From positions 1,860,001 through 1,924,000 of the forward strand of contig NZ_CP050453.1 of NCBI RefSeq assembly GCF_014171575.1: 64,000 nt of DNA, in the 5' to 3' direction. Under the pieces are notes generated by a model. The model did not search any database. It had not been told where the DNA came from and saw only the letters and a program-made list of their open reading frames with translations. A program made the position numbers and the translations under genes. The stretch is from Microbacterium sp. Se63.02b. Its GTDB lineage: Bacteria; Actinomycetota; Actinomycetes; Actinomycetales; Microbacteriaceae. Shown here one piece after another: positions 9,019 through 17,523 of the stretch. Every line of letters starts with the position of its first letter. Positions within the stretch are counted from its first letter, which is position 1.

Positions 9019-10119
9019 TCAGCCCTGGTCTGCGCTGGTGTCCTCAGCGGAGGCGCGTGCATTCCCGGCGTTCCGACGCGCGCGACGGAACAGCCACACG
9101 ATCAGCACGACCACGGCGGCGATCGCAAGCCACGGGAGGATGAAGCCGAGGGCGATCACGAGCGCGTTCAACGACGCCACGAGACCGTTCCAGCCGGCGA
9201 GCAGACCGTCGGTGAAGCCTGCGGGGTCAGCGGTGGTCGCGGTGGCTTCGCGCGTCAACTGCACCTGCAACGACGACATGGCGACCTGATCCTGCAGCGA
9301 CTCGAGCTGTTGTTCATAGGACTCGAGTTGCGCTTGCCGATCAGTCAGCGCGACCTCCGCTTCGATCAGCTCCGACACGCTTCCCGACTGCGCCATCAGC
9401 TCCGTCAAGCGCTCGACGGACGCCCGAGTAGAGTCGACGCGTGCCTGCAGGTCGATCGAGATCGCTGTCACATCTTGCTTCGACGTCGATGAGGACAGGA
9501 CATCGCCCGTGTCGCGGAGCGCGGCGACCACCTCCGGAAGATCGGCGGACGGCACGCGGATGCTGATCCAGCCGTACGAGGAATCGGCCGGAGCCGGATT
9601 CGAGGTGCCGTCCACGGCGACCGACTTCCCGATCTCGGTGCTCTCGACATAGCCGCCGTGCTCTTCGGCGAGTGCGCCGATCGCGGAGGCGGCGTCGGGG
9701 ATGCTCTTGACCTGCACAGTCGCCTGCGCCGTCGCGATGATCTCTCGATCGGCGTCGACGCTGCCGGCGATCGCCGAGTCCGACACGCTCCCGGGGAGGA
9801 CCTCGGGAGCGGACTCGGCCGTCCCGCCGGACGACGAATCCATGCTGACGCCGCCCGGCATGCTCATCCCGTCGGCCGTGACGGATCCGCCGCCGCCGAC
9901 AGCGCCGAGGATCGGGGGAGTCACGAGCACACCGATCACGAAGGCTGCAGCGATGCCCCCAGCGGTCAACCATCGCCGACGACGGGTGCGTGCACGCAGC
10001 GCTTCCGGTCGGATTCGGGGGCGCTCGGCGGCGATCTCCGCGAAGACCGCTGATTCGATGCGGGCGATCTTCTCCTCCGAGAGCTCCGGCAGGCTGTCGT
10101 CATCGATCTGGTCGTTCAT
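9019..10119 (-). CDS. DUF4349 membrane protein, probable partner of the sigma factor
   Basis: A 366-residue protein with three parts. Residues 1-48 are cytoplasmic and charged, ending in Arg-rich RARTRRRRW. A first membrane segment follows (~49-72). A long extracellular DUF4349 domain (~120-310) includes a coiled-coil stretch rich in Glu, Gln and Ser, and a second membrane segment lies near 320-345. Its start overlaps the stop of the sigma-factor gene (ATGA at 10116-10119). The short N-terminal helix pair followed by one membrane segment looks like an anti-sigma anchor; that role is inferred, DUF4349 itself has no known function. Confidence 0.82.
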   Translation of the reverse strand: MNDQIDDDSLPELSEEKIARIESAVFAEIAAERPRIRPEALRARTRRRRWLTAGGIAAAFVIGVLVTPPILGAVGGGGSVTADGMSMPGGVSMDSSSGGTAESAPEVLPGSVSDSAIAGSVDADREIIATAQATVQVKSIPDAASAIGALAEEHGGYVESTEIGKSVAVDGTSNPAPADSSYGWISIRVPSADLPEVVAALRDTGDVLSSSTSKQDVTAISIDLQARVDSTRASVERLTELMAQSGSVSELIEAEVALTDRQAQLESYEQQLESLQDQVAMSSLQVQLTREATATTADPAGFTDGLLAGWNGLVASLNALVIALGFILPWLAIAAVVVLIVWLFRRARRNAGNARASAEDTSADQG

Positions 10120-10676
10120 GCGTCTCTCACTTCGTTCACGGCGCCGCGCAGCTGCGTGCGCACTCGGGAGAGACGGTTGCGAACGACGGCATGCGTGACT
10201 CCGAGCCGATCCGCCGCGGCCTGGTACGCGTACCCCTCGGTGGCGCAGAGGCGGAAGATCTCGCGATCCAGGTCGCTCAGAGTGCCCACCTCGGCGGCGA
10301 TCCGTGCGGCGAGCGCGGACGTGATCACCTGCTCCTCCACGCTGATCGTGTCGGGGAGCGCCGTCTCGTCCACCGCCTCGGCGGTGTGTGCGTGATCACG
10401 GCGTCGCTGTCGAAGCCGATTCGCGGCCTGGAAGCGGCAGATCGTCGCCAGCCAGGGCAGGATCGACTCTCCGCGGAGCTCGAGGGCGGGGAGCTTGCGC
10501 CAGGCGACGACGAACGTCTCCTGCGTCACATCTTCCGCGTCCGGCGCCGACCCGAGTATTCCCTGTGCGATCCAGTACACGGGCCGCACGTGCGCGCGGT
10601 ACAGCTCGCGAAAGGCGCTCTCGTCGCCGACCGCAGCCTGGGCGGCCCATCTCTGATCACTCGTCTGCGCGGGCAT
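10116..10676 (-). CDS. RNA polymerase ECF-type sigma factor
   Basis: A 186-residue sigma-70 family member with regions 2 and 4 only. Region 2 contains DAEDVTQETFVVAWRKLP. Region 4 has the helix-turn-helix AYQAAADRLGVTHAVVRNRLSRVRTQLR near residues 142-172. Lack of regions 1 and 3 fits the ECF group. It is overlapped by the DUF4349 gene downstream, implying a sigma/membrane-regulator pair responding to an extracytoplasmic signal. Confidence 0.9.
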   Translation of the reverse strand: MPAQTSDQRWAAQAAVGDESAFRELYRAHVRPVYWIAQGILGSAPDAEDVTQETFVVAWRKLPALELRGESILPWLATICRFQAANRLRQRRRDHAHTAEAVDETALPDTISVEEQVITSALAARIAAEVGTLSDLDREIFRLCATEGYAYQAAADRLGVTHAVVRNRLSRVRTQLRGAVNEVRDA

Positions 10677-10731
10677 CCTGAATCCGTTCGGTGTCTCTCA
10701 AACGGGAAGTGTCGCTCGATGCCCCATCGTC

Positions 10732-11400
10732 TCAGATTCCGTGCGTCGGGCTCTGCGCGGCCTCGTGCGCCGCCTTCGCCGTGCTCTGCGACATCTTGTC
10801 GATCCAGGCGAGGGCGAGAGCGGACAGGATGAAGACGCAGTGGATGACGACCTGCCAGAGGACGCCGATCGGCGTGTACTTCTCCCCGTCCGTGCTGATG
10901 CCGCCCTCGCCCATTCCGCCGACCTCGATGAAGGTCTTGAGCAGGTGGATCGAGGAGATGCCGATGATCGCCATCGCGAGCTTGACCTTGAGCACATTGG
11001 CGTTCACGTGGGAGAGCCACTCCGGCTGATCCGGATGCCCTTCGGTGTCGATGCGCGACACGAAGGTCTCGTAGCCGCCGATGATCACCATGATCAGCAG
11101 GTTCGCGATCATGACGACGTCGATCAGTCCCAGCACGGTCAGCATGATCGTGGCTTCGTCGATGTGCGTGATATCGCCGAACACGTCTTCGGCGATCAGG
11201 TGCCACAACTCCACCATGAACACGACGACGTAGACCACCTGGGCGACGATGAGGCCGAGGTAGAGCGGGGCCTGCAGCCAACGGCTGACGAAGATGAGGG
11301 AGCCGATGGAACGGGCCCAGGGATTGCGGGGGGCTGCCTCGAGCGGTGCGATGCCGTGCTCGGGGTCGTGGAGGGAGGGGGTCGAAGTCACGCCGACCAT
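10732..11400 (-). CDS. YqhA/UPF0114 (TIGR00645) family membrane protein
   Basis: A 222-residue integral membrane protein with about four hydrophobic segments. The central part, LIMVIIGGYETFVSRID followed by KLAMAIIGISSIHLLKTFI, is typical of the UPF0114/YqhA family, whose function is unknown. Start ATG 11400 is the first in frame. It is divergent from the riboswitch-terC unit. Confidence 0.85.
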   Translation of the reverse strand: MVGVTSTPSLHDPEHGIAPLEAAPRNPWARSIGSLIFVSRWLQAPLYLGLIVAQVVYVVVFMVELWHLIAEDVFGDITHIDEATIMLTVLGLIDVVMIANLLIMVIIGGYETFVSRIDTEGHPDQPEWLSHVNANVLKVKLAMAIIGISSIHLLKTFIEVGGMGEGGISTDGEKYTPIGVLWQVVIHCVFILSALALAWIDKMSQSTAKAAHEAAQSPTHGI

Positions 11401-11445
11401 TTCACCACGGCGCTACTGCTCGGTGCCACGGCTCCGGTAGCATTG

Positions 11446-11576
11446 CCCGGGCGAGAGGGAGTATCCCGGATACGCGCGTAACGTCATCACGAGCACCGTC
11501 ATCGTTGCTCCGGGCGCGCGACGCACACCAGTGCGGGGGAGAGACTTTCGACTCATTCCCGACCCCTCCGCGAAAG
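11446..11576 (+). promoter_or_regulatory. Probable Mn2+ (yybP-ykoY) riboswitch ahead of terC
   Basis: The leader contains AGGGAGTATCCC (11456-11467), CGTCATCACGAGCA (11482-11495) and GGGGGAGAGACTTTCGAC (11535-11552). This order and these conserved boxes match actinobacterial yybP-ykoY leaders, which bind Mn2+ and commonly control TerC-type exporters. The terC start follows directly. No covariance model was run. Confidence 0.7.
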
Positions 11577-11589
11577 GTGCAGTGCGCCC

Positions 11590-12594
11590 TTGGAAATCCC
11601 CGTCTGGTTCGAGATCACCTCGATGGTCGTCCTCACGATCATCCTGATCGCCGACCTGCTCCTGATCCGGCTTCGCCCGCACATCCCCTCGACGAAAGAA
11701 TCCACGCTCTGGGTCGTGTTCTACGTGGGGCTCGCGCTGCTGTTCGCGGTGCTGCTGGGGAATGTCGGGGGGTGGCAGAACGCGGGCGACTTCATCACGG
11801 GGTGGGCGCTCGAATACAGTCTCTCGATCGACAACCTGTTCGTCTTCGTGCTGATCATGGCCCAGTTCGCGGTGCCGCGGCGCCTGCAGCAGCAGGTCCT
11901 CATGGTCGGCATCATCATCGCGCTCATCCTGCGCGGCCTCTTCATCCTCGCGGGCGTCGCGATCGTCGAGAACTTCTCGCCGATCTTCTACATCTTCGGG
12001 GCGTTCCTCATCTACACGGCCATCCGTCAGGCGATGCCGGACGGCGACCACGAGGGGGAGGTGCAGCGCGAGAACTTCATCGTGCGCCTGCTGCGTCGCC
12101 GGGTCGACATCAGCGAGACGTACGACGGATCCAAGATCCGCACCACGGTCGACGGCAAGCGCATGTGGACGCCCATGGTCATCGTCTTCATCACGATCGG
12201 CGTGACCGACCTGATCTTCGCGATCGACTCGATCCCCGCGATCTTCGAGATCACCACGAACGGCTTCCTGGTCTTCTCGGCCAACATCTTCGCCCTCATG
12301 GGTCTGCGGCAGCTGTACTTCCTCCTCGGAGACCTGCTCGACCGTCTGCGTTACCTGCACTACGGCATCGCCGTCATCCTCGGTTTCATCGGCATCAAGC
12401 TGATCCTGCACGCCCTGCACGTGAACGAGCTGCCGTTCATCAACGGCGGCCACCACGTCGAATGGGTGCCCGACATCAGCAACATGGTCTCGCTCGGCGT
12501 GATCCTGGCGTCGATGACGATCGCCACGGTCGCGAGCCTGATCGCGTCGTCGCGTGAGAAGCGGGCGAAGAAGAACGCCGTCGTCAGCGAATAG
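11590..12594 (+). CDS. TerC/Alx family membrane protein, probable manganese exporter
   Basis: A 334-residue integral membrane protein with 8-9 hydrophobic segments. The two conserved acidic membrane motifs of the family are present: SLSIDNLFVF (~77-86) and DLIFAIDSIPAIFE (~204-217), whose Asp residues are thought to bind the metal. The start is TTG 11590, with GAAAGG about a dozen bases upstream; it follows the predicted Mn2+ riboswitch. Annotators often label this family a tellurium resistance protein, but the riboswitch argues for Mn2+ efflux. Confidence 0.9.
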   Translation: MEIPVWFEITSMVVLTIILIADLLLIRLRPHIPSTKESTLWVVFYVGLALLFAVLLGNVGGWQNAGDFITGWALEYSLSIDNLFVFVLIMAQFAVPRRLQQQVLMVGIIIALILRGLFILAGVAIVENFSPIFYIFGAFLIYTAIRQAMPDGDHEGEVQRENFIVRLLRRRVDISETYDGSKIRTTVDGKRMWTPMVIVFITIGVTDLIFAIDSIPAIFEITTNGFLVFSANIFALMGLRQLYFLLGDLLDRLRYLHYGIAVILGFIGIKLILHALHVNELPFINGGHHVEWVPDISNMVSLGVILASMTIATVASLIASSREKRAKKNAVVSE

Positions 12595-12617
12595 TCGCGC
12601 GGGGACCTGCGGGCGGG

Positions 12618-13929
12618 TCAGAACGCGCGCAGGTTCGCCTGCAGACCACCGTCTGCGTAGTGCCGCCGCAGGATCCCGCGGCGGCGCAGGATCGGCACGA
12701 GTTCGTCGAGGGTGCGGTGCAGGGTGACCGGGTGGAAGTCGCCCCACAGCAGCACTCCGTCGTTGCCCCATTCGCCCAGCTCTTCGATCAGATCGGCGAA
12801 CTCGTCCGCGGTGCCGACGAACCCGGTGCGGTCGGAGATCCGGCCGGCACGTGCCAGCGCGGTGAGGTGGGCACGCAGCGGAGCCTGGTCGTCGCGGTCG
12901 CCGACCAGGCGTTGGATGCTCCCTCGCGAGACGTGCGCTCCGAAGATCGAGAGGTCGAGGGGCTTGTCCAGGTCGAGCAGGGTCAGATCGGTCTCGAGGT
13001 CGCTGGACTGCTTCCGGGCGATCTGCACGAGTGCTGTGTCATCGGGATGCGCCGACGCGGCGACGATGCGGTCGGCTTCCTCACTCGACGAGGTGATGAC
13101 GGGCTGGATCGCGAAGAGGATCTTGACGTCTTCCGGGCGGCGCCCCTTCGCGATCGCCGCGTCGTGCACCTTGGCGCGGTAGTCGCGCACGGACCTCTCG
13201 TGCAACGGGGCGAGTGCGAGCTGGACGTCGGAGTTCGCGCCCGCGAAGCCCAGTCCGCGACCCGAACCCCCAGGGAGACGATCGCCGGGTCGCCGTCCGT
13301 GAACGGCACCGCGTTCAGCGGGCCGTCGAAGGAGAAGTACTCGCCGCGGTGCTCGACGGCCCGCAACCGGGTGCCGTCGGCGAACACGTCGGTCTCCCGA
13401 TCGGCGATGAGGGCTCCGTCGTCCCAGCTGCGCCAGAGCGCGCGGATGCCGGCGAGCCATTCCTCCGCACGGTCGTATGCCTCGTCGTGCCCGAGCTGAG
13501 GTGCGTCGGAGAAGTGGCGGGCGCTCCCCGTGTCCGTCACGACGTTCAGCCCGAGGCGATGTCCGCTGAGTGCTGAAGCGCCGCGAACTGACGAGCGGCC
13601 GTGTAGGGGAGGTACGCGGCCGGGTTCACCGTCGGAACGACGCCCAGGTGCTGCGTCGCCTGGAACAGGTACGGGGCGAGCAGGAGCGGATCGTGCTTCG
13701 GTCCGCCGAACGCATGTCGCACGCGCAGGTCGATCGTGGACGGCGACCCCAGCGACGGCGCGTCCTCGATGATCACGAGATCGAAACCGGCCTGCTCGAG
13801 TGTGCGCGCAGCGTCCTGGTACACGTCGGGGCGGGTCCAGTCGTAGTCCCAGTCGAGGGACGGATAGCCCCAGCCCTGCGGTCCGAAGCCGCGCGCGAGG
13901 AACCATCCGAAGTGCTGGGGCCGGCTCAT
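12618..13929 (-). CDS. LLM-class FMN-dependent monooxygenase (NtaA/SnaA type), two frame breaks
   Basis: Three frames join into one protein of about 437 residues. It begins [18 protein letters not shown] (start 13929), continues with SGHRLGLNVVTDTGSARHF and ends with VLLWGDFHPVTLHRTLDELVPILRRRG. These are hallmarks of the NtaA/SnaA/DszA group of FMNH2-dependent monooxygenases. Break 1 is near 13569-13571, where one base appears missing in QH-LSGHRLG. Break 2 is in the C run at 13267-13271 (five C, six expected), restoring SLGGSGRGLGFAG. Both fit sequencing deletions. The start overlaps the metY-like stop (ATGA), so oxidation of a sulfur compound feeding the sulfhydrylase is possible but inferred. 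Confidence 0.8.
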
Positions 13930-15221
13930 GCCACCGTCTCCCGCACGGCCTGGAGCACCTGGGCGAGGTCGGAGATGAGGTCGTCGACGTCTTCGATGCC
14001 GATCGACAGTCGCAGCGTCCCCGGGCGCACGCCGAGCACCGCGCGCTCCTCCTCCGTGCGCTGGGCATGACTGGTCGTCCCCGGATGCAGCACCAGGGAG
14101 CGCACGTCCCCGATGTGGGTCATGTGGGTGAACACCCGGACGTTCTCGACCAGGTGCCGTGCGGCAGGCAGACCGCCGCGGAGGGTGAAGGTGAAGATGG
14201 AGCCGTAGCCGCCGTCGAGGTATCGCGTACCGGTCCGGTGGTCGGGGTGCGAGGGCAGGCCGACGTAGTCGACGCTCTCGACGGCCGCGTGCTCTTCCAG
14301 CCACCGGGCGATCCGGAGGGCGTTCCGGGACTGCCGCTCGACACGCAGTCCGAGGGTCTCGACCCCCTGGCCGATCAGGAAGGCGTTGAGCGGCGAAGGA
14401 GAGGCGCCGAATCGCGGGGCCACCGATTCGCGGGCGTACCCGATCCGTGCACGCCCTCCGTGGCGCGCGAACACGCTCGGGGTATCGCCCCGGCCCGGCA
14501 GTACGAGGTGGGGCGCGTTGTGGCCGGCGTGGTCGGCATCGAAGCGTCCGTCGTCGACGATCACTCCGCCGAGCACGGACCCGTGTCCGGCGAGGAACTT
14601 CGACGCGGAGTGGACGACGATCGCTGCGCCGTGTTCGAGCGGACGCAGCAGCGCCGGTGTGGCGAGGGTGTTGTCGACGATCAGCGGGATGGCGTACTCG
14701 TCGGCGATGTCGCTGATGGCCCGAACGTCGAGCACATCGTTGCGTGCGTTGGCGAGGGACTCGGCGAACAGTGCCCTGGTATTCGGGCGGATCGCCGCAC
14801 GCCAAGCCTCCGGGTCTGCGATGTCGTCGACGAAACTGGTCTCGATGTCGAGACGGGCGAGGTTGTCGAGGAAGAGTCCGCGCGTGCCTTCGTAGATGTG
14901 CGTGGACGACACGATGTGATCGCCGGCGCCCGCGACCGTGAGCAGGGCGGTGGCGACCGCGGCCTGTCCGCTCGCGACCAGCACGGCGTCGGCGCCCGAC
15001 TCGAGAGAGGCGAGCTGGCGTTCCACGGCGCGGACGGTGGGGTTCCCCGTGCGGGTGTAGCCGAACCCGGTTCCGGTGCTGAAGTGATCGGCGGCGTGAT
15101 CGAAGTCGTCGAACTCGAAGCCCGCCGTCAGGTAGATCGGCGTCGCACGAGATGACGCCGTCTCGCGACTGCGCGCCGCGTGGACCGCACGGGTGGCGAA
15201 GCGGGCGGTGTCGACGGTCAT
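13926..15221 (-). CDS. O-acetylhomoserine aminocarboxypropyltransferase/sulfhydrylase-like PLP enzyme
   Basis: A 431-residue Cys/Met-metabolism PLP enzyme. The PLP lysine lies in [13 protein letters not shown] (~205-217) and the aromatic/cofactor motif in [16 protein letters not shown] (~51-66). Length and the ending [15 protein letters not shown] fit the MetY branch, which makes homocysteine from O-acetylhomoserine and sulfide. A cystathionine gamma-synthase or gamma-lyase role cannot be excluded. It precedes and overlaps the flavin monooxygenase gene. It is divergent from the leucine leader. Confidence 0.88.
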   Translation of the reverse strand: MTVDTARFATRAVHAARSRETASSRATPIYLTAGFEFDDFDHAADHFSTGTGFGYTRTGNPTVRAVERQLASLESGADAVLVASGQAAVATALLTVAGAGDHIVSSTHIYEGTRGLFLDNLARLDIETSFVDDIADPEAWRAAIRPNTRALFAESLANARNDVLDVRAISDIADEYAIPLIVDNTLATPALLRPLEHGAAIVVHSASKFLAGHGSVLGGVIVDDGRFDADHAGHNAPHLVLPGRGDTPSVFARHGGRARIGYARESVAPRFGASPSPLNAFLIGQGVETLGLRVERQSRNALRIARWLEEHAAVESVDYVGLPSHPDHRTGTRYLDGGYGSIFTFTLRGGLPAARHLVENVRVFTHMTHIGDVRSLVLHPGTTSHAQRTEEERAVLGVRPGTLRLSIGIEDVDDLISDLAQVLQAVRETVA

Positions 15222-15289
15222 GCGGTGCCTCTCGGTCGTTCGGTGCTCAACAGAGTGTCATGTCGGGTCGGAGCACGTCCGCGCGGTGG

Positions 15290-15295
15290 TAATCT
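15290..15295 (+). promoter_or_regulatory. -10 element of the leuCD transcript
   Basis: TAATCT ends six bases before the leader-peptide ATG at 15302, which places the transcription start at or beside the ATG. The -35 region is weak. Confidence 0.55.
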
Positions 15296-15301
15296 GACGT
15301 C

Positions 15302-15352
15302 ATGCGGACCGTGCTCCTTCTTCTTAGCGGCCGCGGCGAGACCTCGATCTAG
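15302..15352 (+). CDS. Leucine-rich leader peptide of leuCD (attenuator)
   Basis: A 16-residue open frame, [16 protein letters not shown], ending in TAG. Its four consecutive Leu codons are CTC-CTT-CTT-CTT; CTT is rare in this GC-rich genome, as expected for a sensor of charged tRNA-Leu. It sits 59 bases before leuC, is probably leaderless, and its 3' end is folded into a hairpin with downstream sequence. Leader-peptide control of amino-acid operons is established in actinobacteria; this case is inferred from sequence. Confidence 0.7.
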   Translation: MRTVLLLLSGRGETSI

Positions 15353-15370
15353 AGCCCCTCCTCGTCGCGG
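15331..15370 (+). promoter_or_regulatory. Attenuator hairpin in the leuC leader
   Basis: CCGCGGCGAG (15331-15340) pairs with CTCGTCGCGG (15361-15370) over ten bases with one G-U pair and a 20-base loop holding the leader stop codon. A ribosome stalled on the Leu codons would cover the 5' arm. The loop/3' arm also contains CTCCT (15358-15362), able to pair with the leuC ribosome site AGGAG (15400-15404), so control may act on translation; no T-run follows the hairpin. Confidence 0.5.
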
Positions 15371-15411
15371 AGTCCATCGTGGGCCGAACCGCCAGCCACA
15401 GGAGACACGCA

Positions 15412-16857
15412 ATGACCACCCCCGCACATGGTGCCGATTCCGCACGCCGCAGGACGCTCGCCGAGAAGGTCTGGGACGACCACCTCGTCGTCAAGGGCGA
15501 GAACGGCGAACCCGACCTCATCTACATCGACCTGCACCTCGTGCACGAGGTCACCAGCCCGCAGGCCTTCGACGGTCTGCGCAGCGAGGGCGGCCGCTGC
15601 GCCGCCTCGATCTGACGATCGCGACGGAAGACCACAACACCCCGACGTGGGAGATCGACAAGCCGATCGCGGACCTGACCAGCCGCACGCAGATCGAGAC
15701 CCTCCGCCGCAACGCCGCCGAGTTCGGGGTGCGCCTGCACTCGCTGGGCGACGCGGAGCAGGGCATCGTGCACGTCGTCGGACCCCAGCTCGGACTGACC
15801 ATGCCCGGCATCACGGTCGTGTGCGGCGATTCGCACACCTCCACCCACGGTGCGTTCGGTGCGATGGCGTTCGGCATCGGCACGAGCGAGGTCGAGCACG
15901 TCATGGCCACCCAGACGCTGCCGCTCAAGCCCTTCAAGACGATGGCGATCAACGTCGAGGGCACGCTGCGGCCCGGCGTCACGGCGAAGGACATCATCCT
16001 CGCCGTGATCGCGAAGATCGGCACCGGAGGCGGCCAGGGCTACGTGCTCGAGTACCGCGGCAGTGCCATCCGCGCGCTCTCGATGGAGGGCCGCATGACG
16101 ATCTGCAACATGTCGATCGAGGCGGGAGCCCGTGCCGGCATGGTCGCGCCCGACGAGACGACGTTCGCGTACCTCGAGGGCCGTCCGCACGCGCCGAGGG
16201 GTCAGGACTGGGACGATGCGGTCGCCTACTGGCGCACGCTGCCGACCGACGACGGCGCCACGTTCGACGCCGAGGTCTTCATCGACGCCGACGAGCTGGA
16301 GCCGTTCGTCACCTGGGGCACGAACCCCGGTCAGGGCACCTCGCTGTCGTCCGCGGTGCCGAACCCGGCCGAGATCGCCGACCCGAACGAGCGCGCCGCC
16401 GCCGAGCGTGCACTGGAGTACATGGACCTCACGCCGGGCACGCCTCTCAAGGAGGTGCCGGTCGATGCCGTGTTCATGGGCTCGTGCACGAACAGCCGCA
16501 TCGAGGACCTCCGTGCGTTCGCGTCGATCATCCAGGGCAAGAAGAAGGCCGATGGCGTTCGCGTCATGGTCGTCCCGGGCTCGGCGAGGGTTCGGCTGGA
16601 GGCCGAGGCGGAGGGGTTGGACCAGGTCATCAAGGACTTCGGTGCGGAGTGGCGGTTCGCCGGCTGCTCGATGTGTCTGGGGATGAACCCCGACCAGCTC
16701 GCCCCGGGGGGAGCGCTGCGCCTCGACGTCGAACCGCAACTTCGAGGGCCGTCAGGGCAAGGGCGGTCGCACGCACCTCGTCTCGCCGCTCGTCGCCGCG
16801 GCGACCGCGATCCGTGGCACGCTGTCCAGCCCGAGCGACCTGACGGAAGGGTTCTGA
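15412..16857 (+). CDS. leuC: 3-isopropylmalate dehydratase large subunit, two frame breaks
   Basis: Aconitase-family subunit for isomerising 2- to 3-isopropylmalate in leucine synthesis. The frame breaks twice. Near 15591 a C seems missing (GAGGGC-GGCCG; expected [11 protein letters not shown]). At 16706-16711 there are six G where five are expected, restoring [18 protein letters not shown]. The joined protein is about 481 residues, normal for LeuC. The 4Fe-4S cysteines are visible in [13 protein letters not shown] and in [14 protein letters not shown] precedes ATG 15412. Being intact otherwise and followed directly by leuD, it is probably functional, with the breaks being sequence errors. 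Confidence 0.92.
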
Positions 16858-16860
16858 ATC

Positions 16861-17457
16861 ATGGAGAAGTTCACCACGCACACCGGTATCGCCGCACCGC
16901 TGAAGCGCTCGAACGTCGACACCGACCAGATCATCCCCGCTGTCTTCCTGAAGCGCGTCACCAAGACAGGTTTCGAGGATGCGCTGTTCCACGGTTGGCG
17001 GCAGGACCCCGAGTTCGTCCTCAATCAGGCACCTTTCCAGGGTGCCTCCGTGCTTCTCGCCGGGCCTGATTTCGGCACGGGATCGAGCCGTGAACACGCC
17101 GTCTGGGCGCTCCGGGACTTCGGCTTCAAGGTCGTTCTCAGCCCTCGCTTCGCGGACATCTTCCGAGGCAACTCCGGCAAGCAGGGTCTGCTCGCCGCGA
17201 CGATCTCGGAAGAGGATCTCGAGCGGTTCTGGGCCGAGATCGACAAGAGTCCCGGCGTTCAGATGACGGTCGACCTCGAGGCGCGCAGCGCGTCGATCGG
17301 CGACATCCAGGCCGAGATCGGGATCGACGATTACACTAGATGGCGGCTCCTCGAAGGGCTCGATGACATCGGGCTCACGCTGCGCAACGAAGACAAGATC
17401 GCGCAGTTCGAGGCCCGTCGCGAGTCGTGGCGGCCCCGAACCCTTCCCGTCCAGTAG
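16861..17457 (+). CDS. leuD: 3-isopropylmalate dehydratase small subunit
   Basis: A 198-residue swivel-domain partner of LeuC. The signature [20 protein letters not shown] (~66-85) and the N-terminus [26 protein letters not shown] are typical LeuD. It starts three bases after the leuC stop and shares its attenuated promoter. Confidence 0.96.
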   Translation: MEKFTTHTGIAAPLKRSNVDTDQIIPAVFLKRVTKTGFEDALFHGWRQDPEFVLNQAPFQGASVLLAGPDFGTGSSREHAVWALRDFGFKVVLSPRFADIFRGNSGKQGLLAATISEEDLERFWAEIDKSPGVQMTVDLEARSASIGDIQAEIGIDDYTRWRLLEGLDDIGLTLRNEDKIAQFEARRESWRPRTLPVQ

Positions 17458-17523
17458 ACGGTGGGGGCGGGGGAGCCCAGGGGCAACCCGCCCCCGAAAT
17501 CCGTGAACGAAGTGAGGCTCCGA

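Noticed and set aside
13926..15301. SAM or other sulfur riboswitch ahead of the metY-like gene
   Set aside because: Only about 80 bases separate it from the divergent leucine leader and no riboswitch core motif is visible.
16706..16711. Programmed ribosomal frameshifting at the G run in leuC
   Set aside because: No slippery heptamer or downstream pseudoknot is evident and the same kind of defect occurs in unrelated genes.
15412..16857. leuC as a true pseudogene
   Set aside because: Both breaks are single-base changes restoring perfect family sequence, leuD is intact and the attenuator is preserved.
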